The notes: generated by a model from the sequence alone, not told the origin. DNA of 64,000 nt from Triticum aestivum (GCF_018294505.1 NC_057809.1:417249485-417313484), one strand, 5' to 3'. Shown: positions 45,426 to 56,928, counted from the first letter of the stretch. Numbers and translations: made by a program.

Positions 45426-46472
45426 GCCATTGGCTCTACTTATGTACATATTACGACGATGTATATATTATGATTAAGTATAATAAACCGGAACCTCAGC
45501 TAAAGCGGGGTATCTGTTCTTTTACATCATGTGTGGTTACACGGAGTTGTTCTAAAGCGGCCTCCGGTTTACCCCTTGAGTTAGCTTTTTAAAAGTGTCA
45601 TGTTATATCACTTGGGGGCTTGGTCATGTCCGAACCAATGCAATACCTCTTGATAGGCGAGAGCCACCAGATCACTTGGGGACTTGGTCACGTCTGAACC
45701 AATCATGCCTCTTGATCGGCCTAAGGCCACATAATCACTTGGGGGCTTGGTCGAACCCAAACCATTGCCATGCCACTTGATCGGCATAAATGCCACGGTT
45801 TCATTTGGGGACCTGGCTGACTAGAACCATAGTTACACTTATCGGGAGCTCGGTCGTGTTCGGCCATGGTAACGCCATCTGATCAGCTCAAATAAGTTTT
45901 GTCACTGCCTTTGCTTCACACTTTTCTTTGAAAGATATTTCTTTCTTTTTATTGCGTTTTTTTAAACCGACAAAGTTTTCAACCAGTCCACGCTGTCAAT
46001 TGATGGAACACGGTCCATTTTTAATCCGGCGACTATTTGCTCGGTTTACAACCCGGCATGGTTTACATGGTAAACCGGCGTTATATATATACAGGAGCTG
46101 CTATCTCCTCCAAACAGTGTGGGTTTATAAACCTCCGCTTTAAGATTGGTTAAGCCAACTTCATGTCCAATGATGGCAGGTATTATGTATCTCAAAGATT
46201 TGATCATATGCTTAAATTTCAGATATTTTGATTTTACATATGCAGACATCATACTCCGCCTGACGGTATAACCGCGGTGGCACTTTAAGATTTTTTATGT
46301 TGCAGAAAATACTTTGGACAGTTCATCACCCAAAGGAAGCACAAATTGCAGCGGTTATGCACGAAGGCATATTAAGATCAAGAGTATCAGCTAGCCTATT
46401 ACAAGGCAACATGGTGCCCAAAATACGATCATTGTTTTTCAAAGGAGAAGCAGTTTAAACCAGGCTTTCGGT
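45426..46472. other. Spacer between E7 pol and the antisense gene
   Basis: About 1 kb without a supportable frame. It contains a four-copy minisatellite (45607-45860) and would include the 3' UTRs of both convergent transcripts. I see no unambiguous terminator or polyadenylation signal. Confidence 0.5.
45607..45860 (+). repeat. Minisatellite, four diverged copies of a 63-66 bp unit
   Basis: Copies start at 45607, 45671, 45734 and about 45800. Each begins ATCACTTGGGGGCTTGGTC or a close variant, followed by GAACCAAT, CTTGATCGGC and GCCAC. It lies in the intergenic part of E7. Confidence 0.8.
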
Positions 46473-49400
46473 TCACGCTTGGTCACCAGCCTGTCCTGGT
46501 GGTTGTGGGTCATCCCGCGCCGCTTCAGCTCCAGTTTCTCTACCCAGCAGCTGGAAATCAACAGTTGTCCAGTCGATTCCCATTAATGCTCGAAAGACAG
46601 CTTCATCATGGATCAGCAACGACGGTTCAATATCGGGAGCATAAGTATGCTTACGGATTGGAGGGATAAGATTTTCCACTTCATGAATTGGTGCAGCTAC
46701 TCGCTTGTTTTTATTGTCATAATGAGCTTGATAGTGAGACAAGTCTGCTTCTTCAGCCAATTGACAAGCTAGCGGACGCACCTCCCGGTTTATTGCTCGC
46801 AGATCCGCTTCACCAAATTCTGAACCATCTTCCTTCAGGCTGGGATAGCCCTAAGCCGCTTCAATAGGATCAAAATCCGGCACCCAAGCTTTTGCCCGGA
46901 TTAAGGCGTTGATCGCGCCGGTTCGGGCAGCAGATTTCTTCAGCTCTTCAACCAGGGCAGGAAGCACCGACAGTTTCTGCAGAGTGTCCTGAATCAAAGT
47001 GGGCGCCGGCTTGTTGTGGGATACAGTACAGATGATCCGCTGCGCACCAGTATACAGTTGTTCGATCAATGTATAGGCGGCCTTCAATTTCTTCCGCACA
47101 TCTGACCCCAGATGACCAATGCGTGTCCCTGAAGTATCACAAAGGATTAACAAACTGGTAGCTCTATAAGACGGTTGGGGCAATCTAGAAATCAAACTAG
47201 CTTACCAAAGATAGCAGTGGTCATGGCATGCACATGCCGCTTTATGCTGGCCAATTCGTCCACCACCGATTTAAGTGCAGCCTCGGCATCTTGTGCTCGT
47301 TTGGTTAAAGCGGATTTTTCAGTGGTCCAATCCGCCCGTTCTTTCTTAAAGCCCTCCTTGAGTTGTTCCATGGCGCTTAAAGCGCTGGTTAACTCCTCTT
47401 TGGCTTTGGAGGTTTCAGCTTGTTGGGATTTCACATTTTCTTGGAGATCGGCGACTTGGCTTTCTTTCGTCTTCAGCTCAGCATGCATGCAGACACTTAT
47501 ACGATTCAGCAAAATGGTACAAGGATTAAAGTACCAACCACATAACAAGTTATGCACTTGGCACTTGGGGGCTAATGCATATTTGATCCTCATCTTTCAA
47601 TTGCTTACAAAGTCCCAAGATCAATACAAGTATTCAACTTGGCACTTGGGGGCTAATGGCTATCTGCTCATATATATATTCTGATGCAGCGATCTCAATT
47701 ACTTAAAGTCCCGGTTTAACTACGCTAAGTTGAACCGGCCATTGGGGGCTACAACAGCGAATTTTAAAGCATTAAGATTTATATTAGTAAGTCCCGGTTT
47801 GAAAGAAGATTACAAACCGGTCCCTCGGGGGCTAGGAGTGTCAACAAGAATTGAAATATACAAGCAGGAAAGAGCATATGGAAGTTACCTCATATTTATC
47901 TTTCATCATATTAACCAGACCGGCTTCATAGTCACGACTGGTATACAACCGGTTCAGGTAGCCGGAATGGATATCTTGGGCGTTCAGAGCAGCGTAAGTC
48001 GCCAGATCAGCATTCCACTTGCCTTTGCCAAAGGCAGCAAATTCTTCCTTGGCAGAATGTTTGGACAAAGCGACAGGATTGCTTGGCTCTGTATGGCCAA
48101 TGCCAGTAATGACAACCTCATCATCCTTGGTATCGCCGGTTTGCACTGGGGCTGTTGGCTTGTCAGTAGGCTTTGTTGGACCGGTGGATTTTCAATCCGG
48201 ATGGAGCTTGTGGGCTGATTGACAGGACTTGAGGTATCAATAGGTCTCTCTTCAGCAATAAGATCGTCGTCTTGCTGCGGTGGATCATTGGGTGTATCCA
48301 CAGGAATAGTCGCTTCAAGATCTGGTGTCTTGCCCGGTTCAAGGACGGCATCTTCTTCGGCCGCTTTGTCCAGGTGAGCCTTCTTGCTTGGCCTAGGTTT
48401 GGCCCTGAAAGGAATAACAAAATCAAATACAGCATATGTTCCAAGGCGATGTGCTGCAAATATTATGATAAGTATAGCTTACCCAAGCACCGTTTTGAGC
48501 GGTGGCAGCTGAGTAGCCGATGACTCGCCAGAGGATGAGTGGGAAGTAACCTGGTAATCGGAGTCAGATGGATTAAGAGGTTGACGAAAGCAGCCCGCTT
48601 TAGGACAAGCACTGACAAGCAAATTAGAGACCTCTGAACGGCGTTTCCGAACCGGACTGTTCGGTAAACCGGCGGAGGTAACTACCTGGCCGCTGTGCCG
48701 GGTTGTGCGACGAGCTTCGTGCTGTTGGGTCTTCATAAGAAATTTGGGATCCAAATAAGCAAGAGGATGAGAAAATTTAACTTTCCGGTTTGCCTGACGG
48801 ATTTTTAGTGAAGGCAAAGGTTCTGAATCGGAAGAGAGAATAATTACCTCTGCAGCATCAGCATGGCTGGCTTCGGCATCATCCTGACAAATATCATCAT
48901 CAATAAGACGCATGAAGAATAAGCCAAGTGAGTCAATCCCTACCTCAAGGTCCGGATTATACACATCATCATCAGGAGCCGGGTTAGAGGATGCAGTGGT
49001 TCTTTTCCTGTGGGCAGTCTTCTTCACAGCTTTAGTCTTTTGCCGGGTTGCTCTTTCCGGTTTGGCTGGTTTTTCTGGTTTCTCCTACGGCAGTTTCTTG
49101 CTCCAAAAAGGATCATTTCCCTGGTTACACAAACACTGATATTAAACAATGACCAGATATATCAATAGCAGATTTAGCAAAAAGAAAAATCAAACTCTTA
49201 CAGCTGGCGGTTTGTTGGTGGCACAGAAGGGAAGCAGGCCGGTTTTAGCACAGATGTGTTCCGGTTCATTCAGCATCTTATTCACAGCCTCTGTGATTTC
49301 TTCATCGGTGAGCTGGATGTTGGAATGTCGCAGTGGGTCATCAACACTGCCAGTATACTCGCACATCAAACCGGAGCGCTGACTAAGGGGCAGTATGCTC

Positions 49401-50089
49401 CATGATATCCAACAACGGGCGAGATCAACCCCTGTTAAACCGTTGGCCATAAAGGCTCTGAGCTTCGATAGTTGAGGAGCATATTTGCTTCTCTCCTGGG
49501 CAGTCAACCTTTGCGGAAAGGGGTGTGTATTGCTGAGCCGCTCCGGACGAAAGCCAGGCAAGGGATTTTCACCAGCAGGGGAGGTGTCTTTGCAATAGAA
49601 CCATGTTTGATTCCACTCTTTGGGGTGGCTGTGCAGTTTGGCGTGAGGGTATGTGACTTCTTTCCTTTTTTGAATCGCCACGCCACGCAACTCCGTATTG
49701 GAGCCGTCAGTAAATTCAGTACGGCAGTTTAGATGGAAACAGTCTCTGAACAATTCCACTGTGGGCTCCTCTTGAAAGAACGCCTCACAGAGCACTTGGA
49801 AGTGACACATGTTTGTAATAGAGTTGGGGCCAGTATCTTGTGGATGGAGTTGAAAATCGGCTAACACATCTCGGTAAAATTTAGAACCGGGCGGCTTAAA
49901 GCCCCGGGCTAAGTGATCTACGAAAACGAAGACCTCTCCTTCTTGAGGTGTGGGAGGGCATTCTTTGCCAGGAGCCCTCCAATGGATGGTATCTATGCTG
50001 CCTAAGGCTCCGATCAGGACTAAATCGTTCAGTTCAGCCTCTGTGACGCGAGAAGGAACCCAGTTGCACTCATATACTTGCTTGGCCAT
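46473..50089 (-). pseudogene. Antisense accessory gene (aORF) of E7, five coding exons
   Basis: Transcribed against gag-pol, from an ATG at 50089. Exons by coding continuity and GT/AG sites: 50089-49202, 49120-48483, 48404-47889, about 47497-47206, and 47128-46473; donors GTAAGA, GTAAGC, GTAACT, GTAAGC. About 1000 codons in total. Exon 1 (296 aa) resembles the putative gypsy-type transposon domain (Transposase_28-like): GFKPPGSKFYRDVLADFQLH and PTVELFRDCFHL. Exons 2-3 are acidic, disordered and basic-patch rich. Exon 4 is a predicted coiled coil (TSKAKEELTSALSAMEQLKE). Lesions: TAG at 49085-49087, a frameshift near 48180, and TAG at 46851-46853. Such antisense genes are known from Tat elements; their function is not established. 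The acceptor of exon 4 is uncertain. Confidence 0.7.
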
Positions 50090-50604
50090 GATGAAATCTA
50101 CAAGGTAGATGATCCCGGTTCAAATGCATTGATTCAGGTACATTGGTATGTACAATGTTAAATCGGAGACAGATCTATCTAAACCGGAGTTTTATGAAGC
50201 AACAACAACTGGCGGTTCAACAAGGGGACTAATGGTATATACCGGTTTGGCAATTTTTTCTACAAAGTTAAACCACCTGGTCTAAACATTGAAGAAGATG
50301 AGTAAGTTTACAGAAACAGATTTCACAAGACTTCTCTACAGCAACGGATCTGAAGCAAGTTCAGAAAGGAAGGAAAATATTCACGGTTCAAAAAAGAACA
50401 GTACTAAATCAATGGGCAGACATACATATAGATCTATGGTCTTGAGGCATGAAACTGAAGGCGGATGCTAAAACCTACCGCTACACAGAGCAAGGATTCA
50501 CAGATGCATCTAGGAGCTATCGTATGAATGCGGAACAGGCGATGAACACTAGAAGAACATGAAACCCTAGAACAGATCTGTGTTGAAAAGAACAGAAGAC
50601 TTAC

Positions 50605-50750
50605 TGGAGATGAGAAAGACGCGGAAGGTTGTCGCGGTACTCTGGTGCACCCAGGTTGATGCAGCGGCCAAGGTTGATGCAGAGGTTGATGGTGGCGGCG
50701 GAGCTCCGAAGCTGGGTGATGCGAGGAAGACGAAGCAGAAGGGCACGGAG
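50605..50750 (-). promoter_or_regulatory. Antisense promoter and leader exon of the E7 aORF
   Basis: On the minus strand TATAAATA (50777-50784, within TTATAAATAGGA) predicts a start near 50750. A leader exon would end at 50605 before GTAAGTCTT. The acceptor CTACCTTGTAG lies about 10 bases upstream of the ATG at 50089, giving a leader intron of about 500 bp. The location just inside the 3' LTR, not within it, means this gene does not rely on the LTR promoter. Confidence 0.55.
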
Positions 50751-50776
50751 GAGAAAAAGAAATGACCCTTCGGTCC

Positions 50777-50784
50777 TATTTATA
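50777..50784 (-). promoter_or_regulatory. TATA box for the E7 antisense gene
   Basis: TATAAATA on the minus strand followed by GGA, the best TATA match in this 0.9-kb interval. It is oriented away from the 3' LTR toward the aORF. Confidence 0.6.
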
Positions 50785-51020
50785 AGGCAAGGGACAGGAG
50801 TCAGGCGCGAAAATCAAGGGGCCGAGGGTTTGGAAACAAAGATGTCGCCTTAATCATCGCAGACCTATTAAAGTCCTTTATAACAGGTGACGTCACGCTG
50901 GTTTACAACGACCAGAGAAGATGACATCACGACGGTTCAATAAACTACAAGAAGATATTGAAGATGAAGATTTTTGCTAAAGGATTGACATGAACATGTT
51001 CAAATCAATTTGGGGCCTAA

Positions 51021-51529
51021 TGCTGGGGATATTACTACTGGGCGTAAACCGGCCTATCTGGGCCGGGTTAACCTCGACAATAGTTAGATATGTTAAAGCC
51101 CGACAAGGCAGATGAGGGCTCAAGGCCCATGGTCGGTTCAAGGCCTGTAGCCGTAAACCGGCGTTGATAGTTAACTTGTATTGTAAGTTAGGAATAAGTA
51201 GAGACCAAACCGGACACATCTATGAGCCGGTATTGGGACTCTGTGAACCGACGGGCGTCACCCGAGTATATAAGGGGACGACCCGGCGGCGGATCAGGAG
51301 GAGAGACAACAACTCGAGACTTAGGAGAAGCTTGTTTGCTCCCTAGTCATCGAAACCCTATCAATTCCATCACAACTAGACGTAGGCTTTTACCTTCATC
51401 GAAGGGGCCGAACTAGTATAAACTCGCTTGCGTCCCTGTGTCCGCTTTAACCCCTTCAAGCTAACCCGTTGCGATGGCTCCACGACTAAGTCCTTTCTCT
51501 AGGACATCTGTCGTGACAAAACCACGACA
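51021..51529 (+). repeat. E7 3' LTR (509 bp)
   Basis: Starts TGCTGGGGATATTACTACTG and ends CCACGACA. The preceding ATTTGGGGCCTAA (51008-51020) is the polypurine-tract region. Same length as the 5' LTR; about 15 substitutions and no indel by eye. Confidence 0.92.
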
Positions 51530-51534
51530 TCGGT
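51530..51534 (+). other. Right target-site duplication of E7
   Basis: TCGGT, identical to 38397-38401. E6 RT sequence continues directly. Confidence 0.9.
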
Positions 51535-52440
51535 GGTTCGTGATTTTCTGGATATCTTCTCGGAAGTATTACCAGGTTGTCACCTGACCGCTATGTTGAG
51601 TTTGTGATCAAGTTGGTTTTTCCATAAACCACCCTTTCTCCAAGGATCTGTGTTGGATACCCCTGAGCTAGTTGGATAAGCTAAACAATAACTTGGAGAG
51701 TTGGAAGATAAAAGCTTTATCTGACTCGGCTCCTTCAATGGGATATCTTTTGTTTGTGTGTGTATTGAAGAAAGGTGATATCTTCACCGATTGACACTCG
51801 TGATCAGTTGTGGGATCTATTATCTTACCATTCTTTGATTTGAGTATGGGCTATCGTCGAATCAAATCAGAACCAATGGTGTTCGTAATGTTGTCTTACC
51901 CGTGGTTGTTTCCTCGGTCGTACACCGTTATGTCCTTTGGTCTGACCGATGCTATCGCCTTGTTCACATAGTTTTGGAATTCCATCTTATGGAAATCTTG
52001 ATAAATTGTTGTTGAGCCCATCGACAACATCCTTACTTTCTCCATGATTTTGTTGGACATTAAGCTAGTGTTGGAAACTTCTGTAAGCATCATCTTTGTG
52101 TTAGCTCATGAAGTGGATGTTTTGATGCAAGAAGTGACTTTCCCTAATTCATGTGCATTTGATGCAAGTTGCCGCCATGAATTTGAGAAAGGTTTGTTTT
52201 GCTTACTCTGGAATCATCCCAAGTCATTCATGCATATGTGCGAAGTATTCTATGGTCTGGAGACTTGCAACCTTCATTCTATAAGTATCCCTAGCACACC
52301 AAGCCACTGATTGAATTGTTGAAGGAGAAGAAGGTCCTTCTTAAGAGTGTGCCTTATGGAAGGACTTTGATATCCTCGATGATGGTTCCCCACCTAAACT
52401 CGATAGTGTTTTATTATAAGACTACTATGTGGTCATGCTT
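51535..52440 (+). pseudogene. Degenerate reverse transcriptase of E6
   Basis: RT blocks are readable in order but in changing phases: VVRDFLDIFSEVLPG (51535-51580), a segment corresponding to the primer grip region, then [17 protein letters not shown] (about 51920-51970, the MSFGL-NAP block), then IDNILTFS where the DDIL motif is expected (about 52020). The catalytic Tyr-X-Asp-Asp is destroyed, and several stops and frameshifts are present. The block order and the VVR-F-D-FPE type start match chromovirus RT, as in E8. It is cut by the E8 LTR at 52441. Confidence 0.75.
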
Positions 52441-55400
52441 TGTAACGCCCTCGATGCGGCTATATCTCCTACGTGTCGGAGCACGACTTAGAGGCATAAC
52501 CGCATTGAAAGCAATGTCGCAAGTAAGGTAATCTTCACAACAACCCATGTAAATAGATAATAAGGGGAAAGGTACATAGTTGGCTTACACTCGGCACGTC
52601 ACACAAAGTACATAAATAGCATTACAATCATCCAATCACTCATGGTCCGACTATGGTACCAAAATAAAAGATCAGCCCCAACATGCGACATGGTCCCGAT
52701 CGCCCCAACTGGGCACCACTACTGATCATCAGGGAAAGACACATAGTAACGGCGTGAGTCTTCGTCGAACTCCCACTTGAGCTCAAGCGCATCATCTGGA
52801 ACAGAGTCATCGGGCCCTGCATCTGGTTTGGAAGTAAGCTGTGGGCCACGGGGACTCAGCAATCTCGCACCCTCGCCATCAAGACAATTTGAGCTTATAG
52901 GTAAGGCAAGGTAATATGTGGAGGTGCAGCAAGCGACTAGCATACTTGGTGGCTAACCTGTTCGCAAAAGAGAGCGAGAAGAGAAGGCAAAGCACGAACG
53001 AAGAACTATAGAACAACCTACGGCAAACATTACTCCAACACCGTGTTCACTTCCCGGACTCCGCCGAGAAGAGACCATCACGGTAACACACACAGTTGAT
53101 TCATTTTAATTAAGTTGAAAGTTCAAGTTATCTACAACCGGACATTAACAAATTCCCATCTGCCCATAACCGCGGGCACAGCTTTCGAAAGTTCAATCCC
53201 TGCAAGGGAGTCCCAACTTAGCCCATCACAAGCTCTCACGATCAACAAAGGATAAACCTTCTCCCGAGACATTCTGATCAGACTCGGTATCCCGGTTCTA
53301 CAAGACAACTTCGACAAAGATAAAACAAGTCCAGCAACATCGCCCGAATGTGCCGACAAATCCCGATAGGAGCTGCACATATCTCGTTCTCAGGGCACAC
53401 TCAGATGAACACTACGTACAACTAAAACCAAACCTCGAGTTTCCCCGAGGTGGCGCTGCAAGTGGCTCTGTTTGGACCAACACTCAGAGGAGCACTGGCC
53501 CAGGGGGGGTTAAAATAAGATGACCCTCGGGCTCCGAAAACCCAAGGGAAAAGAGGCTAGGTGGCAAATGGTAAAACCAAGGTTGGGCATTGCTGGAAGA
53601 GTTTTATTCAAGGCGAACTGTCAAGGGGTTCCCCTTATCACCCAACCGCGTAAGGAACGCAAAATCCGGGAACATAACACCGATATGATGGAAACTAGGG
53701 CGGCAAGAGTGGAACAAAACACTAGGCAAAAAGGCCGAGCCTTCCACCCTTTACCAAGTATATAGGTGCATTTAAGATAACAAGATAATATAGTGATATC
53801 CCAACAAATAAACAATGTTCCAACCAGGAACGATCTCCAATCTTCACCTGCAACTAGCAACGCTATAAGAGGGGCTGAGCAAAGCGGTAACATAGCCAAT
53901 CAACGGTTTGCTAGGACATGGTGGGTTAGAGGTTTCACATGGCAGTTTGGGAGGCATGATAAGAAAGTGGTAGGCATCGTAGCATAGGCATAGCAAAAGA
54001 GCGAGCATCTAGCAAACAAAGATAGAAGTGATTTCGAGGGTATGATCATCTTGCCTGCAAAATTGTCAGAGTTGACTGGATCCTCGAAAGCAAACTCAAC
54101 AGGATCCTCGTTAGAGAACTCGTCTCCCGGCTCTATCCAAACAAGACAAACAAGCAAGAGGAACACAATCAACCACGTGCAAATGCTCGAACAACATGAT
54201 GCAAACATGGTATGCTATGCGGGATGCGATATGTGATGCATATGCAAGATTTGACAAGGAATGAATGAACCTGGCCTCAACTTGGAAATCCAAGAGTGCC
54301 ACTGGAAATATGAGGTGATTTCAGTTGAAATTGATATAAAGATCACCGGAACCGGATGCACGGTTTGGAAATGGCAAGAAAAACAAATATGGCACCGGTC
54401 TGCGATAAACAGCAAGTAGCCATGTAAATGCAACAAGATAATTATGCTACAACACTCAAACATGGAAACAAAATACATGGCAGGGATCCACTCATGATGC
54501 TTGACAAAAGATGAACACTGATCTAGGGCCAATTCATCCATTAACAGGTTCAAACAAGCATGTCAAAAATGCAAACGATAACAGTTTTACAGACTTAGTG
54601 AAAATGCTAGACATAGCAGAAACAGATTCAACATGGCATCTTTACAAGCTTGATTAACTCACTACAAGGCATGTCATGGCATGGAATAACTTCTAGCATG
54701 AAGTATACATGAAAATTAAGCTATCCAAGTGCAAAACAACCACATAACATATTTGTATGAATAAACACATAAAAGACAAAACAACAACATGATGTAGAAT
54801 GACATGTTCATGAACTTGCTCAAATTCAAAAACTAATGCCACCACTGGATTGGTGGGATTTTTTCTACCCCAAAAACATATATAATATGTTGGGGTTGCA
54901 TCAGAAAAATCCCCACATTTATGCAAAAACTGTCTATAATGGAAACCTCGGCATATGCCAAATCTGGCATGTTCCAAATTTAGGATAAAACAGAAGACGT
55001 GAGGGAAAGCTAGGTGCACCCAGGCTGTACCCAGCCGTTATACTGACTGGTAGGGCCGTGGGCCACGTGGCTGGGTGTGTGTATGACCGGTGGGGCCGAG
55101 GCGTCAGTGTCACAAAGAAAAAAAAAATAAAACCACAGAAACTGTGGAGAGCCTGGGATTTGAACCCATGTCTCTTGGTTGCGATCGTGGGCACACTACC
55201 AGTTGGGCTAGGACGGGACTGCTGGGTTGGTAGGGGTTCGGCTCTTGTTGAAGCAACTTGAGGCTGATACCGGCCCCTTCTCATCTACAGCAGAGAAGAC
55301 GCTGACGGTGCGTGCGAGCAACGACGCCGACCACTGAAGCCAAGGGACACCAGTAGGGGTACGGGATAGGCTAGAGTGGTACGCGCACGGGGTGCTATAA

Positions 55401-56928
55401 GGGAACGTGCGTGCATCTGGAGCAACTGCGGGAGTTGGCGTGCGGGGTGCTCAAACTCGAGCATCTGCTCGACTCGGGATACGACGAGCACGGCAGGCAG
55501 GGGGAGCAGCAGGGCGCGGCGCGGGCGATGTGTGCACTACGGGTGCGCGGGCGAGCAACGGGAGCGCGGGCAACAGAGAGCTGGGGCGTCTGCTGCAACT
55601 ACGAGCAACAACTGCACTACAGAACACTCCAGATCGTGGGGAGCACGACGCGAACATGGCCGGAGCGGCGACTACGCGAGGCTATCGCGAGAGGAGGATG
55701 GTGGAGGACATGCTCGGCTCACCTAGTGTCCATAGGACATGTAGATGTGGCCGGGGTGTCGACGGAGGGACGACGGCGAGCTGACAAACGAGGTGACGAG
55801 CTCTGTCCCGAGAAGTAGAGAAGAAGCAGACGTCGATGAGGTAGCCGGACTTGGCGATCCTTGGGCGCGGCTCGACGTCAGAATGGATCCCGGGCGGCAC
55901 TGCGGTGCTTGGGGTCGACGGAGGGGAGGTTGGTGTCGCACCTACTCTGGCGAGGAGCTCTTGCTCGGGCCGGCCATGGTGGCTGTAGGGAGGAGACGGA
56001 GCGGGGAAGCAGGGCGTGGGTGCCTCTTACCCGTGGCGGCGGCGCGGAGGGGAAAGAAGGGCGGAGGAGGAACCCTAGGATTGCCCTTTATAGGGGGAAG
56101 CGAGGGACGTGGAGGCCACGGTAGCCATGTGTGCCCCTGTCTTCTGCTTTTACGGTGAGAGGAATGAGCGAGAGAGGAGGAAGAGGAATAGAGGTTTGGG
56201 TTGCTGCAAGTGGGGCCGGCGCGGGGCTCCAACGTGGAAAGGAGGGGGGCGAGGGAAGCACTGCTGGCTCGCTGGGGAATCTTGGTCGGCCTGGAGTGAG
56301 GAGGTCCAGCCGGGCTGTGATGCTGCTGGGCTGCCCACTGCTGCTTTCTTTTCTTCAAATAGAAAAAAAAACTAGAAAAGCACAGAGAGCTAAGAGAGGT
56401 GTTGGGTACATATAAAAATATGTCTGGGGTCTTGGAATTATGGATTATTTGAATAAATTGGTTTGGGCATTTTTAGAGGTAGAAAAATAAAACAAGTTTG
56501 GATATAGTTCAAACTTGAGGCATTTTTGAACCTAACCAAATCAACTCCAAAATGCAAGGGATTTGGTAGAGGGGTTCTAGACATGTAGCAAGATTTATAG
56601 GTAGAAGATGAACATTAAAGGAGAAGGTAAAATGTGCACTTGCAAAATGAAAGAAAGGAAAGGACTGAGAAGTGGTGATGATGCAAGATTTATGCATGGA
56701 ACATGCAACAACATAATATGTATGAAATCACACCATGCACATGATGGGGATGGAAAGCAAAATGACAAAAGGCACAAATGCAATATGACAAGGAAAACAT
56801 GGCAATGAAAAGAATAGACCACATAACCAAACAAGATGAGGCCAAACATGATAGAACCCACAAGAATTGGATGAAGGTCAAGTTGATATATTGCCAAAAT
56901 GGGAGATGTTACCACTTGGGGTGTTACA
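52441..56928 (-). repeat. E8 3' LTR (4488 bp)
   Basis: Bounded by TGTAACGCCC at 52441 and GTGTTACA ending 56928. It has a GC-rich block at 55020-56340 with many overlapping open frames on both strands that I do not believe, and a tRNA-like Pol III unit at 55118-55210. The first part aligns to 62339-64000. Confidence 0.9.
55118..55210 (-). other. tRNA-like Pol III unit (A box, B box, hairpin, T-run) inside the E8 LTR
   Basis: On the minus strand TAGCCCAACTGG (55210-55199) matches the A-box consensus at every fixed position, and GGTTCAAATCC (55166-55156) matches the B-box consensus perfectly, 33 bases apart. A short hairpin CCACAG-TTT-CTGTGG follows, then a run of ten T (55127-55118) that would terminate Pol III. 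The acceptor and anticodon arms do not pair well, so it is not a functional tRNA. A tRNA-derived SINE head or a tRNA-like sequence built into the LTR are the two readings. Confidence 0.45.

Larger units (their letters stand above)
38402..51529 (+). mobile_element. E7: complete Tat-lineage Gypsy element, 13.1 kb, with antisense accessory gene
   Basis: 5' LTR 38402-38910, primer site 38913-38930, gag-protease and pol on the plus strand (about 38943-45425), a spacer with a minisatellite, a multi-exon antisense gene (46473-50089 coding) and 3' LTR 51021-51529. TCGGT flanks both ends. Both LTRs are 509 bp, with 15 differences by my count (about 2.9%). At the commonly used grass rate of 1.3e-8 per site per year this would be about 1.1 million years. 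The two RNase H domains and the aORF mark it as Tat lineage. Seven nonsense codons and at least two frameshifts in gag-pol make it non-functional now. Confidence 0.92.
32823..52440 (+). mobile_element. E6: old Gypsy element (chromovirus-like RT), degenerate, hosting E7 and interrupted by E8
   Basis: E6 begins inside the X protease with a roughly 4.0-kb LTR (32823-36824) and an initiator-tRNA-Met-type primer site (36829-36840). About 1.56 kb of degenerate internal sequence follows to 38401. E7 splits it. On the far side, after the TCGGT duplication, the E6 RT region continues (51535-52440) until E8. Joining 38401 to 51535 restores a continuous reading across the insertion at the RT N-terminus (SVVRDFLDIFSEVLPG), showing that the two parts are one element. 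The 3' part lies beyond E8, outside the window. Confidence 0.8.

Noticed and set aside
45607..45860. CRISPR-like array of evenly spaced repeats
   Set aside because: Four diverged contiguous units with no unique spacers, in a plant retrotransposon; a minisatellite.
55140..55215. A functional tRNA gene on the minus strand
   Set aside because: A and B boxes are perfect, but the acceptor stem and anticodon arm do not pair, so I kept it only as a tRNA-like Pol III unit.
55285..56415. Many overlapping open frames on both strands (up to about 138 codons) in a GC-rich block
   Set aside because: They lie wholly inside the E8 3' LTR, overlap each other in several phases, and have low-complexity Arg/Gly/Ala composition without motifs.
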